The notes: generated by a model not told the origin, from the letters alone. Numbered from the stretch's first letter, positions 8,742-17,929 are shown. The stretch: DNA of 64,000 bases from Roseospira navarrensis (GCF_009601025.1 NZ_WIVE01000012.1:1-64000), one strand, 5' to 3'. Made by a program: numbers and translations.

Positions 8742-10895
8742 TTACTCCATGATGTAGCCGATGGGCGCGGCGACGGAGTACGCCTGTCCGGCCTGACCCT
8801 GCGGGTCGCCGTACCGCTTCTGAAGCCGGCCCAGAAGGTAGATGTCCAGGTCGTCGGCCGGCCGGAATCCATCCGTCGGCAACGCGAACTCTGGACCGAA
8901 CTCGCGCGGCCGGGCCTTGAAGGCCTGCACCGTCATCACGAGTTCCGTCCGCTCGGACTGGAAGTCCTGACTGCGGAACAGCGCGCCGAGAATGGGCAGG
9001 TCCATCAGCCCCGGCCACCCCTGGAAGGCATTGCGGTCCTCGGTCTGCAACAGGCCCGCGATCATCAAACTGCCGCCCGAGGGCAGCATCACGGTGCTTT
9101 CCGCCCGGCGCGTGCTGAGTCCGGGAATAGAGACGCCGGCGAGGGTCAGGGAGTTCTCTTCCGAAATCCGACTCACCTCCGAATTGATCCGAAGGCTGAT
9201 CTGGTTGCCCGACAGCACGACCGGCGTGAACGACAGCTTCACCCCGAATTCCTTGAACTCCAGGGTGATGTTGCCGTCGTCGTCCCGCCCCACGGGCACC
9301 GGAAACTCACCGCCGGCCAGGAAGTTTGCTGTCTCGCCGGAGATCGCGGTCAAGGACGGTTCGGCAAGCAGCCGCACGAGCCCGCGTTCCTCCAGCGCGC
9401 TGAACGTGACGTCGCTGATTCCGAAGTCCCCGATCAACAGGGTCCCGAGCGGCCCCGTCGACCCGGCCGTCGCCCCCATCGCGAGAACCCCAATCGCCCC
9501 GTTCGTCACCGTGTTCTGATTGAAGAAATTGAAGCTGCGGAACGCGGTGTCGCTGGGCGAATTGGTGACGTTGAAGTTCGTGTCCGTCGCCAGGAACTTC
9601 CGTGCCGACCGGTTCATCTCGGCCACCCGAACCCGCAGCAGCACCTGCTGGTCGCCGGCAATGGCCAGCGAGTTGATGACTGCTCCGCCGCCCCCGACGA
9701 ACTGGCTGGCCACACTGGCGGCGTTGGCGGCGTCGGCGGCGGAGCGGACCTGGCCGCTCAGGACCACGCCGTTCTGGGTTGGCGTGACGTCCACCCGGTT
9801 TTCGGGCAGCACGGCGGCGAGCGCCTGGTGCAGCCCCTCCATATCCGCCTCGACCACCATTTCGTACATGCGGATGCTCCGGCCCTGGGCATCGCGCATG
9901 ATGATGTTCGTGGACCCCACGCCCTCCGCGACGAGGACCACCTGCCGGCGGTCGATCACCGCTTCGCGCACGATCGAGGGGTCGGCGATGATGACGCTTG
10001 CCACGGCGCGGTCCAGCTCCAGCGTGATGGCCTTGCCCACGGTGGCGATGATCGTATTGCCCATGATGTGGACACCGCGCGACAGCCGGCGGCGTTGTTC
10101 GGGAACGGCCGGAGTCATTTCGCGCTGCGCCGGTGTCGCGGCGGCCTGACCGTCGGCGGCCGGCAGCCAGTCCGGCGGCGGCGCGCGGCGCACCGGCATC
10201 GGCGGTTCGGTCCGCGCGGGCAGGACGGTGCGGGGCGGGGGCGCGGGCGCGGCCTCGACGGGCTGCGCGGGCACGAACGGACCCGGCGCGGGAGCCTGCG
10301 CCAACGACTCCGCGACCGAGTCGGGCTGCGGCATCGCTTCCGGGGTCGGCGCGGGCGCATCGCGCGTCGGCGACGGCGCTGGCGACGGCGCGGCGGACAC
10401 CGCCGGGTCCGACTCCGGCGTCGGATCAGGCGCGGCGGGCCGCGCCACCGACTCGAGGCCCTCGTTCAGCGGACGGCTCGGCATGAACGGCCCGGTGCGC
10501 GGTCTCTCGGCGAGAGACGGCGTCGGCGCGTCCTGTGGCGTGTCCGGGCGTGGCGTCGTCGCCGCCGGTCTCGCGGACCCAGCCATGGGGGGCAGCGGAT
10601 CGAGCGGGACGGTGCGCGCCGCGCCGCCCTCGCCCCCTTGCGCGCCCGCGGCCGCCGGCGTGGCGGGCGTCGTCATGGGCGGCATGGCGTCAAGGGTGCG
10701 CATCAGCGCCCCTCGGGCGTCGTCACCATCCGCCGCGCCGGCCGGAATCGTCATGAGCGCAGCCGCCAGGAGACCCAGGGCCACCGTGCTGACGGACGTG
10801 CGCAGGCGGACCCGGGCCTTCGGCTCCGGGCCGGAACGGGGGACGCGCACTACGATGCGGTCGTCCACTGAGTCTGCTGTTCGGACCGGGAACAC
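8742..10895 (-). CDS. cpaC: CpaC/RcpA outer-membrane secretin with long Pro/Ala-rich insert
   Basis: The start is GTG at 10895, with GGAGGA nine bases upstream, giving about 717 residues. A signal segment (TVALGLLAAALMTIPAGAADG, near 36-56) is followed by roughly 200 residues of Pro/Ala-rich low-complexity sequence. The pilus secretin N-domain then begins (VHIMGNTIIATVGKAITLEL), followed by a BON-like part and the secretin pore (VRLLAEPSLTAISGE, GGEFPVPV, LRINSEVSRI). Typical CpaC proteins are about 450-550 residues, so the insert explains the extra length. The product is the outer-membrane channel of the Flp pilus. The signal segment sits unusually far from the start. Confidence 0.9.
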   Translation of the reverse strand: MFPVRTADSVDDRIVVRVPRSGPEPKARVRLRTSVSTVALGLLAAALMTIPAGAADGDDARGALMRTLDAMPPMTTPATPAAAGAQGGEGGAARTVPLDPLPPMAGSARPAATTPRPDTPQDAPTPSLAERPRTGPFMPSRPLNEGLESVARPAAPDPTPESDPAVSAAPSPAPSPTRDAPAPTPEAMPQPDSVAESLAQAPAPGPFVPAQPVEAAPAPPPRTVLPARTEPPMPVRRAPPPDWLPAADGQAAATPAQREMTPAVPEQRRRLSRGVHIMGNTIIATVGKAITLELDRAVASVIIADPSIVREAVIDRRQVVLVAEGVGSTNIIMRDAQGRSIRMYEMVVEADMEGLHQALAAVLPENRVDVTPTQNGVVLSGQVRSAADAANAASVASQFVGGGGAVINSLAIAGDQQVLLRVRVAEMNRSARKFLATDTNFNVTNSPSDTAFRSFNFFNQNTVTNGAIGVLAMGATAGSTGPLGTLLIGDFGISDVTFSALEERGLVRLLAEPSLTAISGETANFLAGGEFPVPVGRDDDGNITLEFKEFGVKLSFTPVVLSGNQISLRINSEVSRISEENSLTLAGVSIPGLSTRRAESTVMLPSGGSLMIAGLLQTEDRNAFQGWPGLMDLPILGALFRSQDFQSERTELVMTVQAFKARPREFGPEFALPTDGFRPADDLDIYLLGRLQKRYGDPQGQAGQAYSVAAPIGYIME

Positions 10896-11007
10896 GACAC
10901 ACAATCCTCCAGCGGTGGGACCTGCCAAACCCAGTTGGCCAAAAATGGCATCAGATCCGTATGTTGCACCAAACTCCTTTCCTTGTACATGAGAAACGGT
11001 AAACAAA

Positions 11008-12243
11008 TTATTCCTCTATGGGGATTTCTCGCTCCATGTCGGGCGTCAACGGAAGGGGGTCACCATCCGGCCCGATGTCAGGGAGTCCGGTCCCGGGCCC
11101 CGAGTCGCCACCCGACTGATCGTCGCCGTCCCACGCCTGGCCGCCGCCCTGGTCCGAATAGACCGTGGGTCCGTCCGCGCCATGATAGACGGTGACCTCC
11201 CAGTCCGGTCCCTGAGGCTCGGGCGCGGCCTGCGCCGGCGTGGAGGGGCTGGCGGGCCGTGGGGGCATGGGCTCGTCGTCCAGATCCAGTTCGGCCAGCA
11301 GACGCGCGCGTTCGGCCGCCAGTTCGGCTTCGCGGCGCAGACGCTCCTCCTCCTGCGAGCCGCGCATCATGTAGTCCAGGGCGCGGCTGACGCTGCGGTC
11401 GCTCACGATGTCCCGCTCGGGCGCGCCGGCGGCCTCGCCGAAGCCCAGCAGGGCGGCCAGTCCGACCGGCGCCTGGCGATCGCTCAGGGCGCGCAGGGTC
11501 AGGGTCACCGAGCCCATCTGGCGGGCCAGATTCAGGATCTCCACTTCGGATGCCGAGGCTTCCACCGTCACGGTCTGCACGACCTTGGGTTCCGCTTCGG
11601 TGTCCTGGAACACCCGGTCCACGGCCAGAACGCGCAGCGACTCGATGATGGTCTCGGCCACGTACCGTGAGATCGGCGCACCCGCGCCACCCTGATCCAC
11701 ACCGCGCGGGAGCGTATCGCGCAGATCGTGCGTGAGGACGACATCCACATAGTCGCCGGGCAGGATGAACCCGGCCGTGCCCGTGACCTGGTTGACCGGC
11801 AAGGCGATGGCGCGCATGCCGGGGTTCAGGGCCCCGGCCAGGAAGTTGGCGTTGACCCGCTCGAACACCATGCGGTCCGTGATGGGCTCGCCGGCGGCGA
11901 TGGTGCGCCGGACAATGCGGCCCTGCATGACCTCTTCATGGGCGGAGCGCTGGCGGAACACCTGACGCTCCGTCATGCCCTCGGCGTCACCGATGACCTT
12001 GTAGGCGGGCATGATGTCTTCCGGAGGCCAGGGCTGCCACCGGACCATGGACGACCGCAGCGCGGTGCCGGCCGGGATGGTCTCGTCCGCCACCAGCACC
12101 CGCTGCCCCGTGAACGTGGGCAGGGCGGGCCCGGCGTCCTCGGCCAGTTGGCGTTGGGCCTGGAGGTAGTCGTTGACGAGGTACGCCGCGCCGCCCGCGG
12201 CCGCGACGGCGATGGCGAGGACCAGCAACAAGATCGCGCGCAT
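11008..12243 (-). CDS. cpaB: CpaB/RcpC Flp pilus assembly protein
   Basis: 411 residues with one N-terminal membrane segment (AILLLVLAIAVAAAGGAAYL), an SAF domain (VADETIPAGTALRSSMV near 50-67) and an RcpC-type domain (AIALPVNQVTGTAGFILPGDYVDVVLT). The C-terminal 120 residues are Pro/Asp/Gly-rich and probably disordered. The family sits in the periplasm with the CpaC secretin. GGAAGG lies upstream of the ATG. Confidence 0.9.
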   Translation of the reverse strand: MRAILLLVLAIAVAAAGGAAYLVNDYLQAQRQLAEDAGPALPTFTGQRVLVADETIPAGTALRSSMVRWQPWPPEDIMPAYKVIGDAEGMTERQVFRQRSAHEEVMQGRIVRRTIAAGEPITDRMVFERVNANFLAGALNPGMRAIALPVNQVTGTAGFILPGDYVDVVLTHDLRDTLPRGVDQGGAGAPISRYVAETIIESLRVLAVDRVFQDTEAEPKVVQTVTVEASASEVEILNLARQMGSVTLTLRALSDRQAPVGLAALLGFGEAAGAPERDIVSDRSVSRALDYMMRGSQEEERLRREAELAAERARLLAELDLDDEPMPPRPASPSTPAQAAPEPQGPDWEVTVYHGADGPTVYSDQGGGQAWDGDDQSGGDSGPGTGLPDIGPDGDPLPLTPDMEREIPIEE

Positions 12244-12310
12244 ATCCGAGATTCCTTCCGGTCAGGGACGGCGGATGCGGCGGCGTGACCTCGGCGGCGC
12301 GACGGCGGGT

Positions 12311-12859
12311 TTATCCCGTCCCCGCGGACACGGATGGGCCCATGGCGCCGATGCGCCACATGGCCAGGACGCCCACTGCAATCGCCAGTCCGTACGGTAT
12401 GCTATTCAGGCTTTCTTGATCTTCGGTAAAGAAATGCCGGGCAAAGCCCTGTTTCCCTCGCATTTTTGGCGCCACCTTCAGACGCAGCAGGAACACCAGG
12501 GCGAGCACGCCCCCCACCAGGAGCACGCACAAGAGAAAAGCGAGAAGATGGCCCGGGGTGATCCACAGACTCGTGGCGCTGACCAGCTTGACGTCGCCGC
12601 CCCCGAACAGGCCCAGCCAGAACAGGCAAGCCGTCACGGCGAACACGAGCAGGGCCGGTCCGATCACGGCGGTGACGGCGGCGAGGCTGTAGGGACCGAT
12701 CAGGGCCATGGCCAGGAACAGCACGACAATGGCCACGGAAAAGCCGTTCGCGATCTCGCGGCTCAAAAGATCCTGAATGGCCGCCGCCAAGCACAACGCG
12801 ACGACCGTGAACGCCAGCCACTGGGTCAATCCGTCCATGAGGGGTTCCGTCACCGCCAT
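12311..12859 (-). CDS. cpaA: CpaA/TadV prepilin peptidase
   Basis: 182-residue polytopic membrane protein of the A24 aspartic peptidase family. The two catalytic Asp are in AIQDLLSREIANG (near residue 29) and GGGDVKLVSA (near 93). It would cleave the leader of Flp and TadE-type prepilins before the Glu of G-ATAIEY. It lacks the N-terminal methylase domain of PilD, as expected for Tad systems. An ATG at 12859 is chosen; a TTG lies directly upstream and an ATG at 12838 is also possible. Confidence 0.9.
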   Translation of the reverse strand: MAVTEPLMDGLTQWLAFTVVALCLAAAIQDLLSREIANGFSVAIVVLFLAMALIGPYSLAAVTAVIGPALLVFAVTACLFWLGLFGGGDVKLVSATSLWITPGHLLAFLLCVLLVGGVLALVFLLRLKVAPKMRGKQGFARHFFTEDQESLNSIPYGLAIAVGVLAMWRIGAMGPSVSAGTG

Positions 12860-12873
12860 CAACCGGACACGGC

Positions 12874-12902
12874 AACGGCCCGCCTTGAGCCAGCGGGCCG
12901 TT
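12874..12902 (-). terminator. Perfect hairpin between flp and cpaA
   Basis: AACGGCCCGC and GCGGGCCGTT form a perfect 10-bp stem around a 9-base loop, just after the flp stop and before cpaA. There is no long T run, so it may be an attenuator or an mRNA-stabilising hairpin that lets the pilin be made in excess over the assembly genes. Confidence 0.45.
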
Positions 12903-12975
12903 CCGAGGCGCCTCTCTCAGGCGACGACGTCAGCACGACGCCTGGGCCTGAGGAGGCCTGTCAACAGGGTCGCGA

Positions 12976-13167
12976 TCAGCCGCCAGTGCCACCGCCCAGG
13001 CTACCGGAAATCGTACCGAACGTCCCGGTCAGCGACGTGCCGACGATGGTCACGGCCCCGATGATGACGACGGCGATCAGGGCGGCAATCAGGCCGTACT
13101 CAATCGCGGTCGCACCCTTCTCGTCGCGACGCAGAGCGGTCAGATACATCTTGATCGATTCAAACAT
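12976..13167 (-). CDS. flp: Flp/Fap major pilin
   Basis: 63-residue prepilin with a leader containing RRDEKG, then ATAIEYGLIAALIAVVIIG. The Gly before Ala with Glu-Tyr at +5/+6 is the Flp cleavage motif for CpaA. A Gly/Ser-rich tail (ISGSLGGGTGG) follows the helix. The start at 13167 has AGGAGG upstream; the longer frame upstream is not conserved. As the first complete gene before cpaA it is the likely major pilin. Confidence 0.93.
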   Translation of the reverse strand: MFESIKMYLTALRRDEKGATAIEYGLIAALIAVVIIGAVTIVGTSLTGTFGTISGSLGGGTGG

Positions 13168-13518
13168 GGGTCTTCCTCCTGAACGTGCGCATTCTTGCGC
13201 CCCAAAAACCACCGCCCGACCAGTGTCTGGTCCGACTCTTCCGTCCACACTCTCGGGGCCTCATTCCCTGCCCCCAACACGAGCATCATAGGACAGCCCG
13301 GACGGGTCCACTGTGACGGCCATTACACACCCGCTCGGATTTTTTCGGTGCCTTGGCGTCTATCCACAGCGCGCTACTTCGGGCAGAGTTCCGTCAGTCG
13401 CCCCCTGTTTCATGGGATACGGCCGCCGAACCCACCCGTCTGAAGACTAGGGGCAAGCGCTTAACAAATCTTTACAGAGTCCGCCGAACGCGGTGAACCA
13501 GCGTGGCGCGGCGGGCGA
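13168..13518. promoter_or_regulatory. Flp upstream region, no gene
   Basis: About 350 bases between the flp start and the end of the broken glycosyltransferase, with AT-richer patches (near 13336-13345 and 13455-13480) and no supported ORF. It probably holds the main promoter of the pilus locus on the minus strand, but no -35/-10 pair can be assigned with confidence. A CTATCCACA near 13357 is one mismatch from a DnaA box. Confidence 0.4.
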
Positions 13519-14541
13519 CTATTGCGGCGGGGCCGCGTCGCCCCTTCGCACACCGTCGAGTCGCTCGCACAACAACCGCGTCCGGACCTCGGCCAGCATC
13601 ACACGATTGGCCGCGACCAGATCGGACAGCACCCCGGCGGCGAAGATCACCACCGACGCCAGGATCAGAATGGCCACCAGGATCAGGGATTGGATTTTGC
13701 CTTCGCCCTGATCGGTCAGGAAGGAGATCAGGAATCGCAGCCCCAGCAGGACACCAGGCACGGCCACCAGGGTGCCGATGATCGCGAAGAACCGAAGCGG
13801 TTTGTACAGGATGAAAACCCGGATGATCGTCCAGAGCGACCGGAATACATAGGACCACATGCCACGGAACAACCGTGACGGCCGCGTGGCCGGATTGGTT
13901 CGGACCGGCACCGAGACGACGGGCATCCCCATGCGGCCTGCCTGGATGATCGTCTCCAGGGTATAGGTGTAGTTGTTGTCGACGTAGGGCCGCATTGCGG
14001 CGTCCCGGCTGATGGCCCGGAACCCGCTGGGGGCGTCTGCCACCCGCGTCCCACTGACCACACGCACGGCCCAGCTCCCCAGGCGTTGCAGGCGCTATTT
14101 CAGCCAGGGGAAGTCCGCGGTCTCGATGATCGGACGGGCCCCCACCGCGATGATCGGACGGGCCCCCACCGCGATGTCGGCCCGCCCCTCCAGGACCGGA
14201 ACCACCAGATCGGGAATACACGACGCGTCGTACTGATTGTCGGCGTCCGTGTTCACGATCACGTCCGCGCCCCGCTCAAGGGCTGCGATGAGGCCCGTCA
14301 TGAAGGCATTGGCGAGCCCCCGGTTGGTGGAGAGCCGGACCACATGATCGACGCCATGGGCGCGGGCCACGTCGCTGGTGCCATCGGTGCTGCCGTCATC
14401 GGTCACCAGCCATTCGACCGCATCGAATCCATCAACGTGACGCGGCAGGTCTGCCAACGTCTGCGGCAGTGTCCCGGCCTCGTTGAAGCACGGAATATGA
14501 ATGATGAGCTTCACGAAGCCACCGGCCCCCGTCCCTGCCAC
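13519..14541 (-). pseudogene. GT2 polyprenyl-phosphate glycosyltransferase interrupted by an amber codon
   Basis: Two pieces in the same frame are separated only by a TAG at 14095-14097. The first piece (from 14541, or GTG 14514) has the GT2 fold: IIHIPCFNE, LVTDDGSTDGTSD and NTDADNQYD. The second has the DAPSGFRAISRDAAMR and YTYTLETIIQAGR region plus two C-terminal membrane helices, the DPM/DPG-synthase-like layout. Aligned to family memory (PLKKLLQRLGSW), the stop replaces a Lys, so a single AAG to TAG change is enough. A 24-base in-frame tandem duplication sits just before the stop. It is a pseudogene unless the stop is suppressed or is a sequence error. Confidence 0.85.
14124..14171. repeat. 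24-bp perfect tandem duplication inside the glycosyltransferase
   Basis: Two exact adjacent copies of a 24-base unit, at 14124-14147 and 14148-14171, followed by a partial third copy of five bases. In the protein it repeats eight residues, giving AVGARPII twice. The frame is kept. Family members carry this segment once, so the duplication is secondary and may have arisen by slippage. Confidence 0.95.
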
Positions 14542-14743
14542 CCGTTGTCAATCCCGCCGTCCATTGGCCCACGACCGCGGAAAACGCCGCTGGCCGGTTC
14601 ACGCCGCCGCCAAGCCCCTCAACGCCGCACCCTGAGGGGCTGACTGGTTGAGGGGCGGCCCGGTCGCGCAAAACGCCCCCGGTCCCCGATCACCATCCAG
14701 CCTGGGATCAGACCACCGCCAATCGGCGCGCTGCCGGTGGGGC

Positions 14744-14917
14744 TCAGTTGAACCCGCTTGCCACCTGGCCGAAAAAGCTGTCCAGGCTGGTGCCGACGGC
14801 CGTGACTGCGCCGACGATAACAATGCTGATGAAGGCGGCAATCAGGGCGTATTCAATTGAGGTCGCCCCTCGTCCTCCCCGTTTCAGGTAGCCCGACACC
14901 AAAGCCAGCGCTCTCAT
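14744..14917 (-). CDS. Second Flp/Fap-type pilin
   Basis: 57-residue prepilin starting at ATG 14917, with GGAGGA upstream. The leader ends in KRGGRG, followed by ATSIEYALIAAFISIVIVG, so the Gly/Glu/Tyr processing pattern of Flp is intact. The tail is FFGQVASGFN instead of the Gly-rich tail of the first pilin. It lies upstream of the broken glycosyltransferase, about 200 bases away, and could be a minor or alternative pilin. The 14542-14743 gap shows no gene. Confidence 0.9.
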   Translation of the reverse strand: MRALALVSGYLKRGGRGATSIEYALIAAFISIVIVGAVTAVGTSLDSFFGQVASGFN

Positions 14918-14975
14918 GATTCGTTCCTCCAGTCGGCGAGCGCATCCCGCGCCCGCGGTCTCCGGACCCCGACTC

Positions 14976-16196
14976 TCAGGTCCCACGTTCAGCCAGGCGA
15001 TGGCGCATCCCGCCGGGTCCAGGCCCCGCACCCTCGTCGCCGGGTCCATCCACTGGCGCGGCCGGCACGACCCGGCGCGTCAACAGCCCGGCCACCCAGT
15101 ACATCACAACAGCGCCAAACGCGCCGGCATACCCATCGATGGCGTAATGCCAACCCAAGAGCACGGATCCGACCATGATGATCGCCAGATACAACACCGT
15201 CAGACTGCGCAGGACGGGCCCGCGCGACCAGGCGAACAGCGCCCACAGCGTGGCGATGGCCACATGCAGGGACGGCATGGCCGAGATGCCGCCCCCGGCC
15301 CGCGCCTGATTCGCCTCGTAGCCGTTCCACAAATACTCCTGTCCGAGCAGCGCCATGTTCGGAATGGACTCGTGCCCTTCGTTCAAATGCTGGAACAGGG
15401 GGGCATAGGGGTTCGGCCCGGCCACAAACTCGTGGAAATAACAGGGGCCGGCCGAGGAGAAAAGGTACGCGAACCCGCTCCCCAGAACAGTCCAGGTCAG
15501 GAAATAGCTCAACAGGAAATGCATCCGCCGGACCCGCTCGGATCGGGTTATCGCAAAAAGGCAGAAAATCAAATACATCACCGGCATCCATACATTATAA
15601 AGATAGCTGATGACCGCTATGACGACGGGATGACCAAGCACGGGCAGCAACAATTCCCAGGGGTGGACTCCAAAGTGCAGGGCCGCGTCCCACTGCATCA
15701 GAGTCTCATCCCAATGAAACGGATTGATAACGGCGATTGATTGTTTGAACGACGTGAAAAACGTCGAAAAGATCGGCAAAAGAACCATCGGGATCACTGC
15801 GGTCGCGACGTAACGCACGTCGAACACTTCGCTGTGCCACACATCGAGCAGAACCCCGCGCACCCGGAACGGACGGACATGGAAAACATGGCGGGCCAGT
15901 TCACCGATCGTCCGGAAAACCACGATCAGTACGGGCACGAGCAGGGTCGCCATAAGAAGATTCCACGACGCGAAATGCCATGAAAGGCCATGGGCGCTCA
16001 TAACCACGAGCACCACCGCCGCGTAGCCGATCATGAACCCGATCAACAGGGCGTGGTGCCTGGCTTCGGCGACGAACAGACCGGAGCGTTCCCCCAGGCT
16101 CAACGGTCTCGGCGCCACGGCAGTGAGTGAGTCGGCGGTCACGTCTCTGGTCTCCCTTCTGGCAGACGGGGTGGACCCCGTCCGGACTCCTTCCAT
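14976..16196 (-). CDS. PAP2-family integral membrane phosphatase/phosphotransferase
   Basis: 406 residues with about seven or more membrane segments. The PAP2 signature appears as SAMPSLHVA and, further on, GWHYAIDGYAG, which carry the catalytic His residues. The layout (extended N-terminal membrane part, then GGGISAMPSLH) resembles the PAP2_3/Aur1-like branch that acts on lipid phosphates or inositol-phospholipid headgroups; the substrate cannot be told. The ATG shares one base with the stop of the upstream ATPase gene (TGATG), so the two are probably coupled. A GTG at 16142 with GGGAG upstream is an alternative start. Confidence 0.8.
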   Translation of the reverse strand: MEGVRTGSTPSARRETRDVTADSLTAVAPRPLSLGERSGLFVAEARHHALLIGFMIGYAAVVLVVMSAHGLSWHFASWNLLMATLLVPVLIVVFRTIGELARHVFHVRPFRVRGVLLDVWHSEVFDVRYVATAVIPMVLLPIFSTFFTSFKQSIAVINPFHWDETLMQWDAALHFGVHPWELLLPVLGHPVVIAVISYLYNVWMPVMYLIFCLFAITRSERVRRMHFLLSYFLTWTVLGSGFAYLFSSAGPCYFHEFVAGPNPYAPLFQHLNEGHESIPNMALLGQEYLWNGYEANQARAGGGISAMPSLHVAIATLWALFAWSRGPVLRSLTVLYLAIIMVGSVLLGWHYAIDGYAGAFGAVVMYWVAGLLTRRVVPAAPVDGPGDEGAGPGPGGMRHRLAERGT

Positions 16197-17779
16197 CACA
16201 CCTGACGCGGATAGCGCCAGCGGCTGATGACGTCCTTGACGTACTCGCGGTCCCAGACCTCGCTGTCCCAGCTTGCCGAGAACGACGCCGCGCCCTTGCG
16301 CGGCTGCTGCTCGGGCGGCAGCAGGTCCAGGGTCACACGCATGGGCATGGGGGTGGCCGCGCCGACGCTGATGACCTCGGCGGCCCCGAGCGCAGGCAGA
16401 ATGCCGGCCAGATCGCCGGCGTCGTCCGGCAGGGTGCTGCGGACGTAGACCAAATCCTGCTCGTTGGACAGCCGAAGGGCCATCACGGTGTTGCACTGGG
16501 ACAGGATCTCGGGATCCAGCTCCGACGGGCGCTGCGAGACCAGCCCGAGTCCCAGGCCGTACTTGCGCCCTTCCTTGGCGATGCGGCCCAGCGCCTTTCG
16601 GGTCGAGCGGAATCCGCCGCTCACGTCGGCCGGGGCGTAGCGGTGGGCTTCCTCGCACACCAGCAGCACGGGCACGCTTTGGGTTTCCGCGGCGAAGAGC
16701 TGGAAGTCGAACACCATGCGGCAGAACAGCGAGACAACGACCTCCACCACCTCGCTGGGCACGCCGGACAGATCCACCAGGGTCAGCGGGGCGCCGTCCG
16801 TCGGCATGCGCAACAGGCTGGAGATCACATCCACCATCGAGATGCGCATCAGCGTGCCGGAAAACATGAACGCGAACCGGGGGTCGCCCATCAGCCCGTC
16901 CAGACGGTTGATGAGGCGCAGATAGGGCCGCACGTCCTCCGACCGATTCAGGTTGCCCACCTGATCGTCGAGCGCCCGGCGCAGATCGCTCAGCCGGTAC
17001 GGGATCGGGGTATCGACGGTCACTTCCTCGGGGTTCTTCTGACCCACGGGGGACTTGCGCTTGGCCTCCATCAGGCAGTCCAGCAGGATCATCAGTTCCG
17101 CCGGATGCTCGGGCAGCCGCGACCCCAGGAACACGCTGGCCAGTTCCTCGCCGGTCATCAGCCAGTAGGGCAGACTCATGCCGGCGGGATCGACGATGTG
17201 GCAAATGTCGCCGAATGCGCCCTGGTATTCGTTGTGCGGGTCCAGAACCACCACGTGACCATGGGGGAAACTGGCCAGGATCTTGTGCAGCAGAAGGGCG
17301 ACGGTGCAGGACTTGCCCGAGCCGGTCGTGCCGAGCACCGCGAAATGCCGCCCCAGCAGGGCGTCCATGTCCAGATGGGCGGTGACCTCCTGGGCGCCGT
17401 AGACCCGGCCGATGGGCAGGGTCGCCGAGTCGGGCGGCGCGAACACGGCCGCCAGATCCGCGCTGTCCGCCAGCCGGATGCCGTCGCCAAGGGCCGGATA
17501 CCGGGTCACGCCGCGCTGAACCTTGCCGAGCCCGCCGTCGGGCCGGGTTTCGGCCTCGCCGATGGCGGCCAGTTCGACGGCCACGGGACCACCCGCCGGA
17601 ACCCCATCCGGGCCGTCCACGATGCGTGTGCTGGTCACGACGCCGATGACCGAGCCATCCGTGGTATCGATGCGGACCATCCGGCCGGGCCGCAAGTCGC
17701 GGATGCCCGAGTCGGGGGGCCCGTAGGCGGTCATGCGGGATCCGTGCACGCTGACCAGATGGCCGATGGCCTCACCCAT
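16196..17779 (-). CDS. HerA-like P-loop ATPase (DUF87/HAS-barrel type)
   Basis: 527 residues starting at ATG 17779, with GGAGG nine bases upstream. An N-terminal beta-barrel-like region (about 1-100) precedes a HerA/FtsK-class motor: Walker A GTTGSGKS near 150-157, VVLDPHNEYQG as in HerA proteins, Walker B region VPVLLVCEEAHRYAP and a sensor/arginine region GLGLVSQRPSELDPEILSQC. HerA proteins form hexameric DNA translocases, usually with the nuclease NurA. No NurA, SIR2 or other nuclease gene is adjacent here; the coupled neighbour is a PAP2 membrane protein. Confidence 0.88.
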   Translation of the reverse strand: MGEAIGHLVSVHGSRMTAYGPPDSGIRDLRPGRMVRIDTTDGSVIGVVTSTRIVDGPDGVPAGGPVAVELAAIGEAETRPDGGLGKVQRGVTRYPALGDGIRLADSADLAAVFAPPDSATLPIGRVYGAQEVTAHLDMDALLGRHFAVLGTTGSGKSCTVALLLHKILASFPHGHVVVLDPHNEYQGAFGDICHIVDPAGMSLPYWLMTGEELASVFLGSRLPEHPAELMILLDCLMEAKRKSPVGQKNPEEVTVDTPIPYRLSDLRRALDDQVGNLNRSEDVRPYLRLINRLDGLMGDPRFAFMFSGTLMRISMVDVISSLLRMPTDGAPLTLVDLSGVPSEVVEVVVSLFCRMVFDFQLFAAETQSVPVLLVCEEAHRYAPADVSGGFRSTRKALGRIAKEGRKYGLGLGLVSQRPSELDPEILSQCNTVMALRLSNEQDLVYVRSTLPDDAGDLAGILPALGAAEVISVGAATPMPMRVTLDLLPPEQQPRKGAASFSASWDSEVWDREYVKDVISRWRYPRQV

Positions 17780-17929
17780 GCCGTATCGCCTCCCCGCCCC
17801 CATGCGCCGGCCCGCGCGACTCGCCGTCCTGCACAATCCTGCATGATACGGCGCGGTTCTTAATCAAACATGGATCCGCGCACGCGGACGAAGCCCCACC
17901 GCCAGGGCGGGGCTCCGTCGGGTCCCGGA

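Noticed and set aside
14095-14097. TAG in the glycosyltransferase as pyrrolysine or programmed read-through
   Set aside because: The position is normally Lys, not a catalytic site, and no pyl genes or context signals are visible; a point mutation is simpler.
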